Part shown: positions 1-8,916 of the stretch, piece by piece | Numbering within the stretch: position 1 is the stretch's first letter | Layout: each line of letters begins with the position of its first letter | Source: Marinomonas sp. MED121 | GTDB lineage: Bacteria > Pseudomonadota > Gammaproteobacteria > Pseudomonadales > Marinomonadaceae | Length of the DNA stretch: 64,000 nucleotides | Direction: 5' to 3' | Assembly (NCBI RefSeq): GCF_000153025.1 | Contig: NZ_CH672429.1 | Coordinates: 3,822-67,821 of the forward strand | Made by a program: the position numbers and the translations under genes | The notes under the pieces: generated by a model | Databases searched by the model: none | What the model saw: the letters and a program-made list of their open reading frames with translations, nothing else | What the model was told of the DNA's origin: nothing

Positions 1-496
1 AACATCCCAGCCTAATGAAAGCCCAATTCAACTTGTAGCACGTCTTGCAAAAGAGAAAGCCCAAGCAATCATTAATCAAAATACAGATACTCACAACAGT
101 ATCATCATCACTTCAGATCAAGTCGCTTGCTTAAGCGATCAGATACTCGGCAAACCTTTAACACATGATAAGGCAGTGCATCAGCTGAGTTTATTTAGCG
201 GTCAAAAAGTGGAGTTTATTACCAGCCTACATTTGACCGATACCTCTAATGGGCACACATTTTCTTCGATCAGTCATTATTGTGTTTATTTTAGAACACT
301 GAGTGAGGCTGAAATTATTCGTTACATCGAACTTGAGCAACCACTTAATTGTGCAGGTAGCTTTAAATGCGAAGGTTTAGGCGTCGCCTTGTTTGAAAAA
401 ATGGAAGGTGATGACCCGAACGGGTTAATTGGCTTACCTTTAATTTCTCTGTGTAAAGGACTAAGAGAGTTAGGCGTGAATCCACTTAGCGTATAA
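1..496 (+). CDS. maf: Maf/YceF-like nucleotide pyrophosphatase (5' truncated by window edge)
   Basis: The reading frame is open from base 2 and ends at TAA 494-496, giving about 164 visible residues; the start lies outside the window. The visible part carries Maf family signatures: an ESP..LV.RLA..KA segment, then ITSDQVAC.(5)LGKP, then QL..FSGQKVEF..SLHL. Maf proteins hydrolyse non-canonical or modified nucleoside triphosphates; the YceF subgroup prefers m7GTP. The YceF assignment rests on context: in E. coli yceF lies beside rluC and rne, and here rluC and rne follow within 4 kb. The gene ends in front of a strong bidirectional terminator, so it is the last gene of its transcript. The family is clear. 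The exact substrate subgroup is an inference, because the N-terminal active-site portion is missing. Confidence 0.85.
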   Translation, partial: TSQPNESPIQLVARLAKEKAQAIINQNTDTHNSIIITSDQVACLSDQILGKPLTHDKAVHQLSLFSGQKVEFITSLHLTDTSNGHTFSSISHYCVYFRTLSEAEIIRYIELEQPLNCAGSFKCEGLGVALFEKMEGDDPNGLIGLPLISLCKGLRELGVNPLSV

Positions 497-545
497 AAAG
501 GCAGCAACAAGGCAGAATTTGTATCAAAAAACACTCTGACAGATA

Positions 546-584
546 AAAACACTCGGGGCAACAACATAACCCCCGAGCGTTTTT
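546..584. terminator. Bidirectional intrinsic terminator between maf and the S49 peptidase gene
   Basis: The arms 546-559 and 571-584 form a 14-bp stem with one mismatch (CTCGGGG pairs with CCCCGAG) and an 11-nt loop. A-rich and T-rich flanks give a U-tract in both directions. It sits between two convergent genes and can serve both. Confidence 0.8.
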
Positions 585-589
585 CTTTA

Positions 590-1669
590 TTAACGAAGAC
601 GCATTGATTCCAATAAGGTATTTGTTACGCTCACCCCAAAAGATTTTACCACCTCTTCCCAAGGTTGCTTATCTTCTCTGAAATACAGCACATCAAGCCC
701 TTTGTACTCACCATTCACTAATTGATAAAAGCTAGAAAGCCCATCAACCAAACCTAACTCAACCGCCTGAGAACCGGAGAAAACCGCACCAGAGAACAAA
801 TCAGGCGAATCGGTTAAACGCTCACCTCGTCCTTCTTTTACAGCAGAGATAAATTGTTTATGGGTCTCATCCAATACCGCTTGCCACTTTTTAACAGAAG
901 CAGGTGCCATTGGCATAAAAGGATCTAAGAAGGCTTTATTTTCACCTGCCGTAAAGACACGGCGTTCAACCCCAATTTTTTTAAGCAATTCAGTCGCTTC
1001 AAAACCCGCCGAGATAACACCGATAGAACCGACTAAGCTTGCCTTATCAACTAAGATAGTATCGGCAGCAGATGCAATATAATATCCCCCCGATGCTGCT
1101 AGATCTTCAACCACGACATAGGTTGGCACATCTGGATATTGCTGACGCTTTAACTTAATCGCGTCATAAATAATACCAGAATGAACAGGACTCCCACCTG
1201 GACTATTCATTTTTAGCACCAACGCCTGAATACCTGGCTTTGCATAGGCATCATCAATCAGCGGCAAAACCACATTTGCATCGATTGGTTGTCCCGCCCC
1301 AATTTGACCTTCCATCGGAATGACAGCGACATAGTTTGAACTGGTATCCATTTCTGCAATATCAGCATCACTCATCACCAGCGCAATCACACTTATAATG
1401 AGGGCAAAACTGAGCCCTCTAAAGAAAATCTTCCAACGCCTTGCCCGTCGTTTTTCTATTAGGTTTTCTTTTAATGTGGACTCTAACAACCCCCAAAGCT
1501 TTTGACTTTGCTCAGATTCCTCACTTGATACAGGTGAATTTAATCTTTGCTGTTTCTGCTCATCCTGCATTTCACCATTATCTACAGATGTGATAGCGCT
1601 TTGAGCCTGACTTTCAGACTCAACACCCTGAGATTGCGCTTTTTTATCTTCATCTTCTGTCCAAGCCAT
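590..1669 (-). CDS. Membrane-anchored S49 family serine peptidase (SppA/SohB-like)
   Basis: This is a 359-residue protein. It has a polar N-terminal tail (1-80), one hydrophobic segment at about 82-100 that should anchor it in the inner membrane, and an S49 domain facing the periplasm. The SxGG-type nucleophile lies in AASGGYY (Ser193). A lysine exactly 52 residues later (Lys245, in AGENKAF) fits the Ser/Lys dyad of B. subtilis SppA. The substrate-loop motif NSPGG is at 155-159. Family members cut membrane-retained signal peptides or misfolded membrane proteins. A homologous peptidase gene sits between maf and rluC in Pseudomonas as I recall, so the position is conserved. The start at 1669 gives the natural N-terminus; the acidic, Gln-rich tail before the anchor is less conserved in the family. 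Confidence 0.88.
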   Translation of the reverse strand: MAWTEDEDKKAQSQGVESESQAQSAITSVDNGEMQDEQKQQRLNSPVSSEESEQSQKLWGLLESTLKENLIEKRRARRWKIFFRGLSFALIISVIALVMSDADIAEMDTSSNYVAVIPMEGQIGAGQPIDANVVLPLIDDAYAKPGIQALVLKMNSPGGSPVHSGIIYDAIKLKRQQYPDVPTYVVVEDLAASGGYYIASAADTILVDKASLVGSIGVISAGFEATELLKKIGVERRVFTAGENKAFLDPFMPMAPASVKKWQAVLDETHKQFISAVKEGRGERLTDSPDLFSGAVFSGSQAVELGLVDGLSSFYQLVNGEYKGLDVLYFREDKQPWEEVVKSFGVSVTNTLLESMRLR

Positions 1670-1948
1670 GACCTAATGCTACCTTGTTCTAATTTACCGC
1701 AATTTAAAATATCCAATTCATTACTGAATATGCGGTTTAAACTAAAAATATCAAGTTCAAATTGGATACACTCTATTTTAAGCACCTAAGTGCCACAATC
1801 AAAATCCAGATCACCGTTTTCTAAGTTTTTACCAATGGCGAAACAATTAACCGGCTTAAAATATCCACTTACCTCCTTATTTCAGCTAGAATTTCAGGCA
1901 AACATACTACCCTCCCTTTATTAGGGGCATTGTCACCATGGAGCTAAT

Positions 1949-2368
1949 ATGACAAAAGGTTATACTTTAGAAGAGATCACTCTGGGCCAAAGTGTTGAAG
2001 TGACTAAAATTGTTTCAGCAGAAGATGTTCAAGCATTTGCAGATTTAACCGGTGATCATAACCCTGTCCACCTAGACGAAGCTTTTGCTGCCACCACTCA
2101 ATTCGAAAAACCTATCGCACACGGTATGCTAGGTGCTGGCCTGATTTCTGCGGCTATCGCATCTAATCTGCCTGGGCCAGGCAGCATTTATTTAGAGCAA
2201 TCACTTAAGTTTCGCGCCCCCGTTTTTGTCGGCGCAGAAGTGGTAACACGCATCACAGTGCTGGAGAAAGATGAACGCCGCCGCCGTGTCACCCTTAAAA
2301 CAGAATGCTTATGTGATGACAAAGTTGTCATTAAAGGCGAAGCCAGCATTATGATTCCAAAGTCATAA
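1949..2368 (+). CDS. MaoC-like (R)-specific enoyl-CoA hydratase (PhaJ-like)
   Basis: This 139-residue single hot-dog-fold protein carries the hydratase-2 motif GDHNPVHLDE, which supplies the catalytic Asp and His at about residues 35-40, followed by AFAATTQFEKPIAHGML. This block is characteristic of PhaJ-type hydratases, which convert trans-2-enoyl-CoA to (R)-3-hydroxyacyl-CoA and can link beta-oxidation to polyhydroxyalkanoate synthesis. The start is supported by GGAG 7 bases upstream of ATG 1949. The gene stands alone, ends in its own terminator, and no PHA synthase is in the window, so a PHA role is inference. In related genomes I would expect a HAD hydrolase gene between the S49 peptidase and rluC; here this gene takes that place. 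Confidence 0.85.
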   Translation: MTKGYTLEEITLGQSVEVTKIVSAEDVQAFADLTGDHNPVHLDEAFAATTQFEKPIAHGMLGAGLISAAIASNLPGPGSIYLEQSLKFRAPVFVGAEVVTRITVLEKDERRRRVTLKTECLCDDKVVIKGEASIMIPKS

Positions 2369-2382
2369 AGCGACTTACCAAC

Positions 2383-2419
2383 AATAAAGCCGCCACATGT
2401 GATGTGTGGCGGCTTTATT
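2383..2419. terminator. Bidirectional intrinsic terminator between the MaoC gene and rluC
   Basis: A perfect 15-bp stem (2383-2397 with 2405-2419) with a 7-nt loop. The AATAAA/TTTATT ends supply weak U-tracts both ways between two convergent genes. Confidence 0.8.
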
Positions 2420-2442
2420 AATGCTCATTTAATAAGACAAGA

Positions 2443-3411
2443 TCAATAAATACCCGTCAAATTTTGATTCATCGCATTACGCCACTCATCATCAATCGGC
2501 ACCTCAACTAAAATTCGCTGATCATTAAGCATAATATCTAACTTAGCTGCATGCAGACATAAACGTTTAAACCCTAACCCTTTAGCTTCTTTATTTTGCT
2601 CTGATGGAGAATACTTATCATCGCCTACGATTGGGTAACCTGCATGCAAGGTGTGCACTCTTATTTGGTGGGTCCGACCTGTCACAGGTTCACACTCAAC
2701 CAAACTATAACCTTCAAACTGTCGCAAAAGTTTAAAACGAGTCAAACTCTCTTTACCTTCCGTATGCACTTTCACAATACGCTCACCGGATTTAAGTTCA
2801 TTCTTCAATAAAGGAGCATTCACTTGTTGCTTACGCTTAGGCCAAGACCCATAGACTAATGCTTGATATGTTTTTTGTACGCCCTCTTTTTCTCTTAAGG
2901 CAGCATGTAACTGTTTAAGTACAGAGCGTTTTTTTGAAATCATAATTAAACCTGAAGTATCACGATCTAATCGGTGAACAAGTTCAATGCTTTTTTCTTT
3001 GCTTCTTAGCTGACGAACAACTTCAACTAAACCAAAATTTAAACCACTGCCACCATGCACAGCTAAACCAGAAGGTTTGTTCACCACCATCAAACCTGCA
3101 TCTTCATAAACAATTCGAGATTCAATTAATTGCATCAGCTTATGAGGTACAGGTGAGGCTTCTTTTGGTGGCTCAACAACAATCGGCGCAATGCGAACAA
3201 TGTCGCCACTATAGATGCGAGTATCTGGCTTTACGCGCTTTTTATTAACACGTATTTCACCTTTTCTTAACAGGTTGTAGATGCGCCCTTTTGGCACACC
3301 TTTTAATTGCGCCATCAAATAATTATCAATGCGTTGATCGTGATTATTCTCATCGATTGTGTTTATTTTAACCTTAGGGCGGTCATTTTCATTACTCTTC
3401 GTATTCGACAT
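2443..3411 (-). CDS. rluC: Ribosomal large subunit pseudouridine synthase C
   Basis: From ATG 3411 the protein is 322 residues, close to E. coli RluC (319). It has an N-terminal S4 RNA-binding domain (QRIDNYLMAQLKGVPKGRIYNLLRKGEIRVN) followed by the RluA-family catalytic domain. HRLDRDTSG contains the catalytic Asp, and RTHQIRVH plus GDDKY are the other family signatures. RluC makes pseudouridines 955, 2504 and 2580 in 23S rRNA. An in-frame extension to 3534 is possible but would add 41 atypical residues, so I use MSNTKSN as the start; no convincing ribosome site settles it. The gene is divergent from rne, as in E. coli. RluC rather than RluD is inferred from that position. Confidence 0.88.
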   Translation of the reverse strand: MSNTKSNENDRPKVKINTIDENNHDQRIDNYLMAQLKGVPKGRIYNLLRKGEIRVNKKRVKPDTRIYSGDIVRIAPIVVEPPKEASPVPHKLMQLIESRIVYEDAGLMVVNKPSGLAVHGGSGLNFGLVEVVRQLRSKEKSIELVHRLDRDTSGLIMISKKRSVLKQLHAALREKEGVQKTYQALVYGSWPKRKQQVNAPLLKNELKSGERIVKVHTEGKESLTRFKLLRQFEGYSLVECEPVTGRTHQIRVHTLHAGYPIVGDDKYSPSEQNKEAKGLGFKRLCLHAAKLDIMLNDQRILVEVPIDDEWRNAMNQNLTGIY

Positions 3412-3906
3412 AACTGAAGAATGGTTTCCTTTATAATTGAAGCACTTAGTTTTTACTGATATATTCACATGCGCAGAGGGTAAGAGGCAAACAAAACGCC
3501 TCGAAGTTAAAAAAGAACCCCAAAAGAGCCCCAACTGAAGCGAAACTTCAGTTTATATCTTACCTCTGTAAAAGATAAGCTTAAATAATTTAACCACTTG
3601 AATTGGAAATTTCCTTTTTTAAGTGTAGAAACTGTCTATTTTTTACACTTATCAACAGGTCTTGTGCTCAATATGCACAATGAACATTGATAAGTATTGA
3701 TTTTGTTAGTAATGACGGCAATGAATGCACAGAATCGCTCCAGATGAGCCCGTGAATATGTATGCGGTAAATGGACGTAACAAGCACACTCTAAGCGCCT
3801 AATTGAGCAACGAAGAAGATCAACAAAATATGGGTTTTAAAACAACCACGACATAGTACTGCACTTAGAATTGGCTTTCTAACTCAGCAATGCAGAGTTT
3901 TAATAA
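3412..3906 (+). promoter_or_regulatory. Divergent rluC-rne intergenic region; likely long structured rne leader
   Basis: These 495 bases hold no gene. I see three hairpin-capable repeats: AACTGAAG/CTTCAGTT with a 5-nt CGAAA loop at 3533-3553; AAGTGTA/TACACTT at 3621-3627 and 3644-3650; and TTGTGC/GCACAA at 3662-3667 and 3675-3680. E. coli rne has a 361-nt 5' leader whose hairpins let RNase E regulate its own mRNA. The length and position here suggest the same kind of leader, but I do not claim homology of the hairpins. No promoter stands out enough to name. Confidence 0.4.
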
Positions 3907-6900
3907 ATGATAAGAATGCTAATTAACGCAACTCAACAAGAAGAGTTGCGCGTGGCCTTAGTTGATGGCCAACGTCTGTACGATCTTGATATTGAATCCG
4001 GTTCTCGCGAACAAACTAAAGCAAACATCTACAAAGGCCGTATCACTCGTATCGAGCCGAGCTTAGAAGCTGCTTTTGTTGATTACGGTGCTGACCGTCA
4101 CGGTTTCTTACCACTCAAAGAAATCTCAAAAACATACTTCTCTAAAAAACCGAATCATGGTGATGGTCGCATAAACATCAAAGATGTTTTATCAGAAGGC
4201 CAAGAAGTTGTCGTTCAGGTAGACAAAGAAGAACGTGGCAACAAAGGCGCAGCATTAACAACCTTTGTTAGTTTAGCAGGCCGCTACCTTGTTCTTATGC
4301 CTAACAACCCTCGTGCTGGCGGCATTTCTCGTCGCATTGACGGTGACGACAGAACCCAATTAAAAGAAGCAATGTCTGGCCTTAACATGCCTGACAATGG
4401 CGGCTTAATTGTTCGTACTGCAGGTGTTGGCAGAAGCACAGAAGAGCTACAATGGGATTTGGATTACCTCAATACTCTTTGGAACTCAATCACAGGCGCG
4501 GCTTCTGAAAAGCCAGCCCCTTTCCTAATCTACCAAGAAAGTAACATCGTCATTCGCGCCATTCGCGATTACTTACGTGAAGACATTGGTGAAGTGCTGA
4601 TTGATGAGAAGTCTGTTTATCAAGACGCTATGAACTTTGTAATGCAGGTAATGCCGCATTTCAAATCTCGCATCAAACAATATACAGATCAAACACCACT
4701 TTTTAATCGCTTCCAGATTGAAAGCCAAATTGAAACAGCCTTTCAGCGTGAAGTTCGCCTACCTTCAGGTGGCTCAATCGTTATCGATCCGACTGAAGCC
4801 CTTGTTTCTATAGACATTAACTCGGCTCGCGCAACAAAAGGTGGCGACATTGAAGAAACAGCACTTCAAACCAACCTTGAAGCAGCCGATGAAATAGCGC
4901 GCCAACTGCGTTTACGTGATATCGGTGGTTTAGTAGTCATTGACTTTATTGACATGACCCCGGTTCGCAACCAAAAAGAAGTTGAAAATCGCATGAAAGA
5001 TGCCCTAGAGGCAGACCGCGCTCGCGTTCAGCTTGGTCGTATTTCACGCTTTGGCCTTCTTGAAATGTCTCGCCAACGCTTACGTCCTTCTCTTGGCGAA
5101 ACCAGTGGCATTGTGTGCCCTCGCTGTACAGGCCAAGGCTTCATCCGTGACGTTGAATCACTTGCATTATCTGTCCTTCGCTTAATCGAAGAAGAGTGCG
5201 CGAAAGAAAGAACCGCTCAAATTCGTGCTGTCCTACCTGTTTCAGTTGCCACCTTCTTATTAAACGAGAAGCGCACAAACATTGCTAAAATTGAAAAGCG
5301 TAATCATGTTCACATTATCCTAGTGCCAAATCCACACATGGAAACACCGCACTTTGAAGTAGAACGTATTCGTGACGATAGCTCTTCAGTTGTACAAAAC
5401 GAAAACAGTTACACCTTGGTTGAAACACCTGAGCAACCTCCTTACGAGCCACGCCAGACAGACCAAGAAACACGCCAAAAGGCAGCGGTAACAAGCATCG
5501 CTCCAGCAGCACCTGCTCCTGCACCTTCTGACATTAAACCTGTTAGCAAAAAAGCACAGCCTGTTGGTTTCTTCAAACGTATTCTAAATGCCATTTTTGG
5601 TGTTGAAGAAAACAAAGAAGAGAAGCAAACCGAGAACAAACCTAGCACTAAGAAGACTAATCCTCGTAACAACAGAAACACGAAAAATCGCAACACCCGT
5701 GGCAACAACCGTAATGTGAAACAAGTTCATACGGAAGAAGTTGAAAGCAAGGACTCTCGCTCTACACGTAAGTCACGTCGCGAGCAAGCAGAGGCTAAAA
5801 CCAATAACCGTAAGCCTAGCCGCAACCAACAACAGGAAAACAAGAACAACAACGATGAGACGCAAAGCAAGCAACAGCGCCCTCAACGTAAAGAAAAAGT
5901 TATTCCTGAAGTGAAAGAACGCAAACGCGAACGCAACCAAAACAAACGTCGCAATGGCAAACTAAAAGATGAAGCAAACAAAGCGAACGAAGAAGCATTA
6001 GCCGCAAAAGCACAACAACAGGCCTCTGAAGAAGCCGCTGCAGCTGAAAAAGCCAATAAACCAACGCAAGAAAATGGCGAAGCCGTTCGTGAAAAACGCA
6101 ACCCTAGCCGTCGTACCCGTCGTGGCGGCCAGAACCGCAATCGTGACCAAGCCAAAGAAGAAGTGCAAACAACAGAAGCGACCGCCACTGCCGTAACAGA
6201 AGTTAAAGCAGAGCCTAGAGTGGAAGCTAAAGTTGAAACAGAAGCTAAAGTTGAAACGGTAGCAACACCAGAAACTGCTCCTGAAGTGACAGCTGAAGCA
6301 AAAACCGAAGCTTTACCAGATACTGCTCCTGAAGCTAAAGTTGAAGAAGCTGTTTCTGAAGTTAAAGTTGAAGCAACACCTGAAACTAAAGTTGAAGAAG
6401 CCGCTCCTGAAGTTAAAGTTGAAGAAGCCGCTCCTGAAGCTAAAGTTGAAGTTGAAGTTGAAGCAACACCTGAAGCTAAAGTTGAAGAAGCCGCTCCTGA
6501 AGTTAAAGTGGAAGAAGCTCCTGAAGCTAAAGTGGAAGAAGCTCCTGAAGCTAAAGTTGAAGCAGCACCTAAAGCTAAAGTTGAAGCAGCACCTAAAGCT
6601 AAAGTTGAAGCCGCTCCTGAAGCTAAAGTTGAAGAAGCCGCTCCTGAAGCTAAAGCTAAAGCTGAAGAAGCTGAAGCAGTCACAGAAAAAGCGACTCCTG
6701 AAGCTGTAGCAGTTACTGAAGCTGAAGTCGCTGAATCGACAGACACAACATCTGCTAAGAAACGTGCTCCAAGACGCGCTCGCGGTAAGCCAACAATTAA
6801 AGCCGAAGCACCAAAAGCGGCGGTTGAATTACCTCAAGCTGTGATCGACCAGCAAGAAAAACAGAAAGCTGAAAGAGCTAAGCGCAATGCAGAAGCCAAA

Positions 6901-7005
6901 CCACGCCGCTCACGCAGCGAATCTCGTGTAAAAAATGACCCACGAGCAGCTAAGCAAGAATCAGCACCTAGCACAACCGCTGAGACAGCTAACCTTTCAG
7001 AATAG
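3907..7005 (+). CDS. rne: Ribonuclease E
   Basis: A 1032-residue endoribonuclease that starts RNA decay and scaffolds the degradosome. The N-terminal catalytic half aligns almost residue for residue with E. coli: S1 domain from about 35-125, 5'-sensor/RNase H region, catalytic Asp303 (SIDINSAR) and Asp346 (DFIDMTP), and the zinc-link cysteines Cys404 and Cys407 (CPRC). [10 protein letters not shown] (about 555-564) resembles the amphipathic membrane-targeting helix after the catalytic part. Beyond it come arginine-rich, Asn/Gln-rich disordered segments (about 585-740). A long repetitive tract of Ala-Pro-Glu-(Ala/Val)-Lys-Val-Glu units spans about residues 800-920. A basic C-terminal end follows ([14 protein letters not shown]). 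The tail is poorly conserved between species and no helicase or enolase site can be assigned by eye. Confidence 0.97.
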   Translation: MIRMLINATQQEELRVALVDGQRLYDLDIESGSREQTKANIYKGRITRIEPSLEAAFVDYGADRHGFLPLKEISKTYFSKKPNHGDGRINIKDVLSEGQEVVVQVDKEERGNKGAALTTFVSLAGRYLVLMPNNPRAGGISRRIDGDDRTQLKEAMSGLNMPDNGGLIVRTAGVGRSTEELQWDLDYLNTLWNSITGAASEKPAPFLIYQESNIVIRAIRDYLREDIGEVLIDEKSVYQDAMNFVMQVMPHFKSRIKQYTDQTPLFNRFQIESQIETAFQREVRLPSGGSIVIDPTEALVSIDINSARATKGGDIEETALQTNLEAADEIARQLRLRDIGGLVVIDFIDMTPVRNQKEVENRMKDALEADRARVQLGRISRFGLLEMSRQRLRPSLGETSGIVCPRCTGQGFIRDVESLALSVLRLIEEECAKERTAQIRAVLPVSVATFLLNEKRTNIAKIEKRNHVHIILVPNPHMETPHFEVERIRDDSSSVVQNENSYTLVETPEQPPYEPRQTDQETRQKAAVTSIAPAAPAPAPSDIKPVSKKAQPVGFFKRILNAIFGVEENKEEKQTENKPSTKKTNPRNNRNTKNRNTRGNNRNVKQVHTEEVESKDSRSTRKSRREQAEAKTNNRKPSRNQQQENKNNNDETQSKQQRPQRKEKVIPEVKERKRERNQNKRRNGKLKDEANKANEEALAAKAQQQASEEAAAAEKANKPTQENGEAVREKRNPSRRTRRGGQNRNRDQAKEEVQTTEATATAVTEVKAEPRVEAKVETEAKVETVATPETAPEVTAEAKTEALPDTAPEAKVEEAVSEVKVEATPETKVEEAAPEVKVEEAAPEAKVEVEVEATPEAKVEEAAPEVKVEEAPEAKVEEAPEAKVEAAPKAKVEAAPKAKVEAAPEAKVEEAAPEAKAKAEEAEAVTEKATPEAVAVTEAEVAESTDTTSAKKRAPRRARGKPTIKAEAPKAAVELPQAVIDQQEKQKAERAKRNAEAKPRRSRSESRVKNDPRAAKQESAPSTTAETANLSE
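6313..6660 (+). repeat. Tandem degenerate heptapeptide-coding repeats in the rne tail
   Basis: About fifteen units coding for variants of [15 protein letters not shown] follow one another, with near-identical codons (GCTCCTGAAGCTAAAGTTGAA and relatives). Units differ by Ala/Val, Thr/Ala and extra Glu-Ala insertions. The near-identity at DNA level points to recent expansion by slippage or unequal recombination inside the gene. Because unit lengths are multiples of three, changes in number keep the frame. Confidence 0.8.
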
Positions 7006-7020
7006 TTTATTCTTAAGGTT

Positions 7021-7049
7021 AAAAGAGCCCGCTTTTTGCGGGCTCTTTT
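7021..7049 (+). terminator. Intrinsic terminator of rne
   Basis: A perfect 12-bp stem AAAAGAGCCCGC/GCGGGCTCTTTT with a 5-nt T loop, 15 bases after the rne stop codon. The CTTTT end gives the U-tract. Confidence 0.9.
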
Positions 7050-7198
7050 GCATTCAAAAAAGAAAAGCGTTAACGTGAACTAAATTAAAAAAACTCCACA
7101 ATTAGGCCCTTTTATTTAATATAAGCGACACTATATATTAGCTATTACATTGTTTTATAATAAAAATTTATACGTTTTAACCTGTTACTGGATTATCT

Positions 7199-8848
7199 AT
7201 GTTTTTTGGTGATTCTCGATTTAAAGATTTTCATTTCGTTGGCGACCTTTTTGGTGGATTAACGACGGCCATTGTCTCCTTACCACTCGCCCTTGCTTTT
7301 GGTGTCGCATCCGGTGCAGGGGCAGAAACAGGCCTTTGGGGCGCAATTTTAGTGGGCTTTTTTGCTTCGATATTTGGCGGCTCCACATCCCTTATTTCTG
7401 AGCCTACTGGCCCTATGACAGTCGTTATGACCGCTGTCCTTACGACTATGATGGCCTCCCACCCAGAACAAGGGCTTGCTATGGCATTTACTGTCGTCAT
7501 GCTAGCTGGCCTTTTTCAGATCACATTGGGCAAATTAAAATTAGGGAAATACATTACTCTAATGCCTTATAGTGTCATTTCAGGCTTTATGTCTGGTATC
7601 GGCATTATATTAATCATATTACAAATAGCCCCCTTTTTAGGGCAAACAAGCCCAGCGGGCGGTGTTCCTGGCACACTTTCAGCACTGCCAGACCTTGTTA
7701 TGAACATGGATTTTGGTGAATTATTTCTAGGGTTAATGACACTGGCGGTTTTATATTACATGCCCAAAGCATGGAAACAGTACATTCCCCCTCAATTACT
7801 TGCCCTTGTCAGTATCACCCTACTTTCTATTATTATTTTTGATCAAGACAGCATTCGACGTATTGGCGAGATCCCATCTGGCCTACCCAGCCTACACTGG
7901 CCAACCTTCACCTTTGATATGATGGGCAATATGTTCATCAATGCCTTAGTACTTGGCACACTAGGCTGTATCGACACCCTTTTAACCGCAGTGATAGCAG
8001 ATAGCTTGACGCGTAAAGAACATGACTCTAATAAAGAACTAGTAGGACAAGGCATCGCCAACCTTATCTCAGGATTTTTAGGTGGGCTGCCCGGTGCAGG
8101 CGCAACCATGGGCACTGTTGTTAACGTGCAATCAGGGGCAAGATCACCCGTATCAGGCATGGTAAGGGCATTTATTCTTTTTCTTGTTGTTATGTGGGCT
8201 GCCAATCTTACTGCACCTATTCCCATGGCAGTCTTAGCTGGTATCGCACTGTATGTGGGCATTAACATTCTAGATTGGAGTTTTTTACAAAGAGCGCACA
8301 AAGTTGCATGGTCACCCACCATAATAATGTATGGGGTAATGTTGCTAACCGTATTCGTCGATTTAATGGTCGCCGTTGGTATCGGCATATTTATCGCCAA
8401 CATCTTAACAATAGAAAAGCTCAGTCGCTTACAATCCGGCAATATCAAAGCCATTAGTGATGCTGATGATGACACCCCTCTAACCGAAGATGAAACCGCA
8501 TTGCTGGATCAAGCAGATGGCAAAATTTTATTCTTCTATTTATCCGGCCCAATGATTTTTGGGGTCAGCAAGACCATCGCAAAACATCACAATACGGTCA
8601 AAGAATATCAAGCCATGGTATTAGATTTAAGCGCAGTCCCCATGATCGACCTAACCGTCGGGCTTGCCCTTGAAAATGCCATTAAAGATGCGGTTGAATC
8701 TGATTGTCAGGTATATATCTTCTGTCCAAATGGCCAAGCAATTGATCGTTTAGAAAAACTAGGTGTACCCTCTTTGTTGCCAAAAGGGGCTTTTGTTGAT
8801 TCACGTAAAGAAGCGCTTGAGAAAGCCCTCGAAAACATCAACAACTAA
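7199..8848 (+). CDS. SulP family anion transporter with C-terminal STAS domain
   Basis: A 549-residue inner-membrane permease. The N-terminal region (about 15-410) is strongly hydrophobic with the SulP hallmarks: GLTTAIVSLPLALAFGVASG near the start, the SEPTGPMTVVM loop in the TM3 region, and a GLPGAGATMGTVVN segment. The C-terminal part (about 440-549) is a STAS domain with the core (V)LDLSAVPMIDLT. SulP proteins carry sulfate, bicarbonate or other anions, usually as proton or sodium symporters. The overall look resembles the BicA-type bicarbonate group, but the substrate cannot be told from sequence alone. It stands alone between rne and the convergent murI. A TATAAT hexamer at 7156-7161, about 40 bases before the start, is a possible -10 box with no good -35. 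Confidence 0.85.
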   Translation: MFFGDSRFKDFHFVGDLFGGLTTAIVSLPLALAFGVASGAGAETGLWGAILVGFFASIFGGSTSLISEPTGPMTVVMTAVLTTMMASHPEQGLAMAFTVVMLAGLFQITLGKLKLGKYITLMPYSVISGFMSGIGIILIILQIAPFLGQTSPAGGVPGTLSALPDLVMNMDFGELFLGLMTLAVLYYMPKAWKQYIPPQLLALVSITLLSIIIFDQDSIRRIGEIPSGLPSLHWPTFTFDMMGNMFINALVLGTLGCIDTLLTAVIADSLTRKEHDSNKELVGQGIANLISGFLGGLPGAGATMGTVVNVQSGARSPVSGMVRAFILFLVVMWAANLTAPIPMAVLAGIALYVGINILDWSFLQRAHKVAWSPTIIMYGVMLLTVFVDLMVAVGIGIFIANILTIEKLSRLQSGNIKAISDADDDTPLTEDETALLDQADGKILFFYLSGPMIFGVSKTIAKHHNTVKEYQAMVLDLSAVPMIDLTVGLALENAIKDAVESDCQVYIFCPNGQAIDRLEKLGVPSLLPKGAFVDSRKEALEKALENINN

Positions 8849-8872
8849 ACCTTCATTTAGACAAACCCATTA

Positions 8873-8916
8873 AGGTAATCATCTTATCCGCAACCTAGCC
8901 AACAAGATGATTACCT
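8873..8916. terminator. Hairpin between convergent sulP and murI
   Basis: A perfect 13-bp stem (8873-8885 with 8904-8916; AGGTAATCATCTT and its complement) around an 18-nt loop. It has no strong U-tract on either side and touches the murI stop codon. It is likely a shared transcription stop or 3'-end stabiliser. Confidence 0.5.

Noticed and set aside
3412-3534. N-terminal extension of RluC by 41 residues
   Set aside because: The residues (MGLFWGSFLTSRRF and on) have no counterpart in RluC, and the shorter start gives the normal length.
6341-6709. Plus-strand Lys/Leu-rich frame inside rne
   Set aside because: It is an out-of-frame reading of the same repeats.
5883-6746. Long minus-strand frame (287 codons, Ser/Ala/Thr-rich) opposite the rne tail
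   Set aside because: It is the antisense of the repetitive Glu/Ala/Lys codons of rne. It has no ribosome site and its composition is explained by the repeat.
7843-8475. Minus-strand frame of 210 codons opposite the sulP gene
   Set aside because: It is antisense to conserved SulP codons and has no recognisable protein features.
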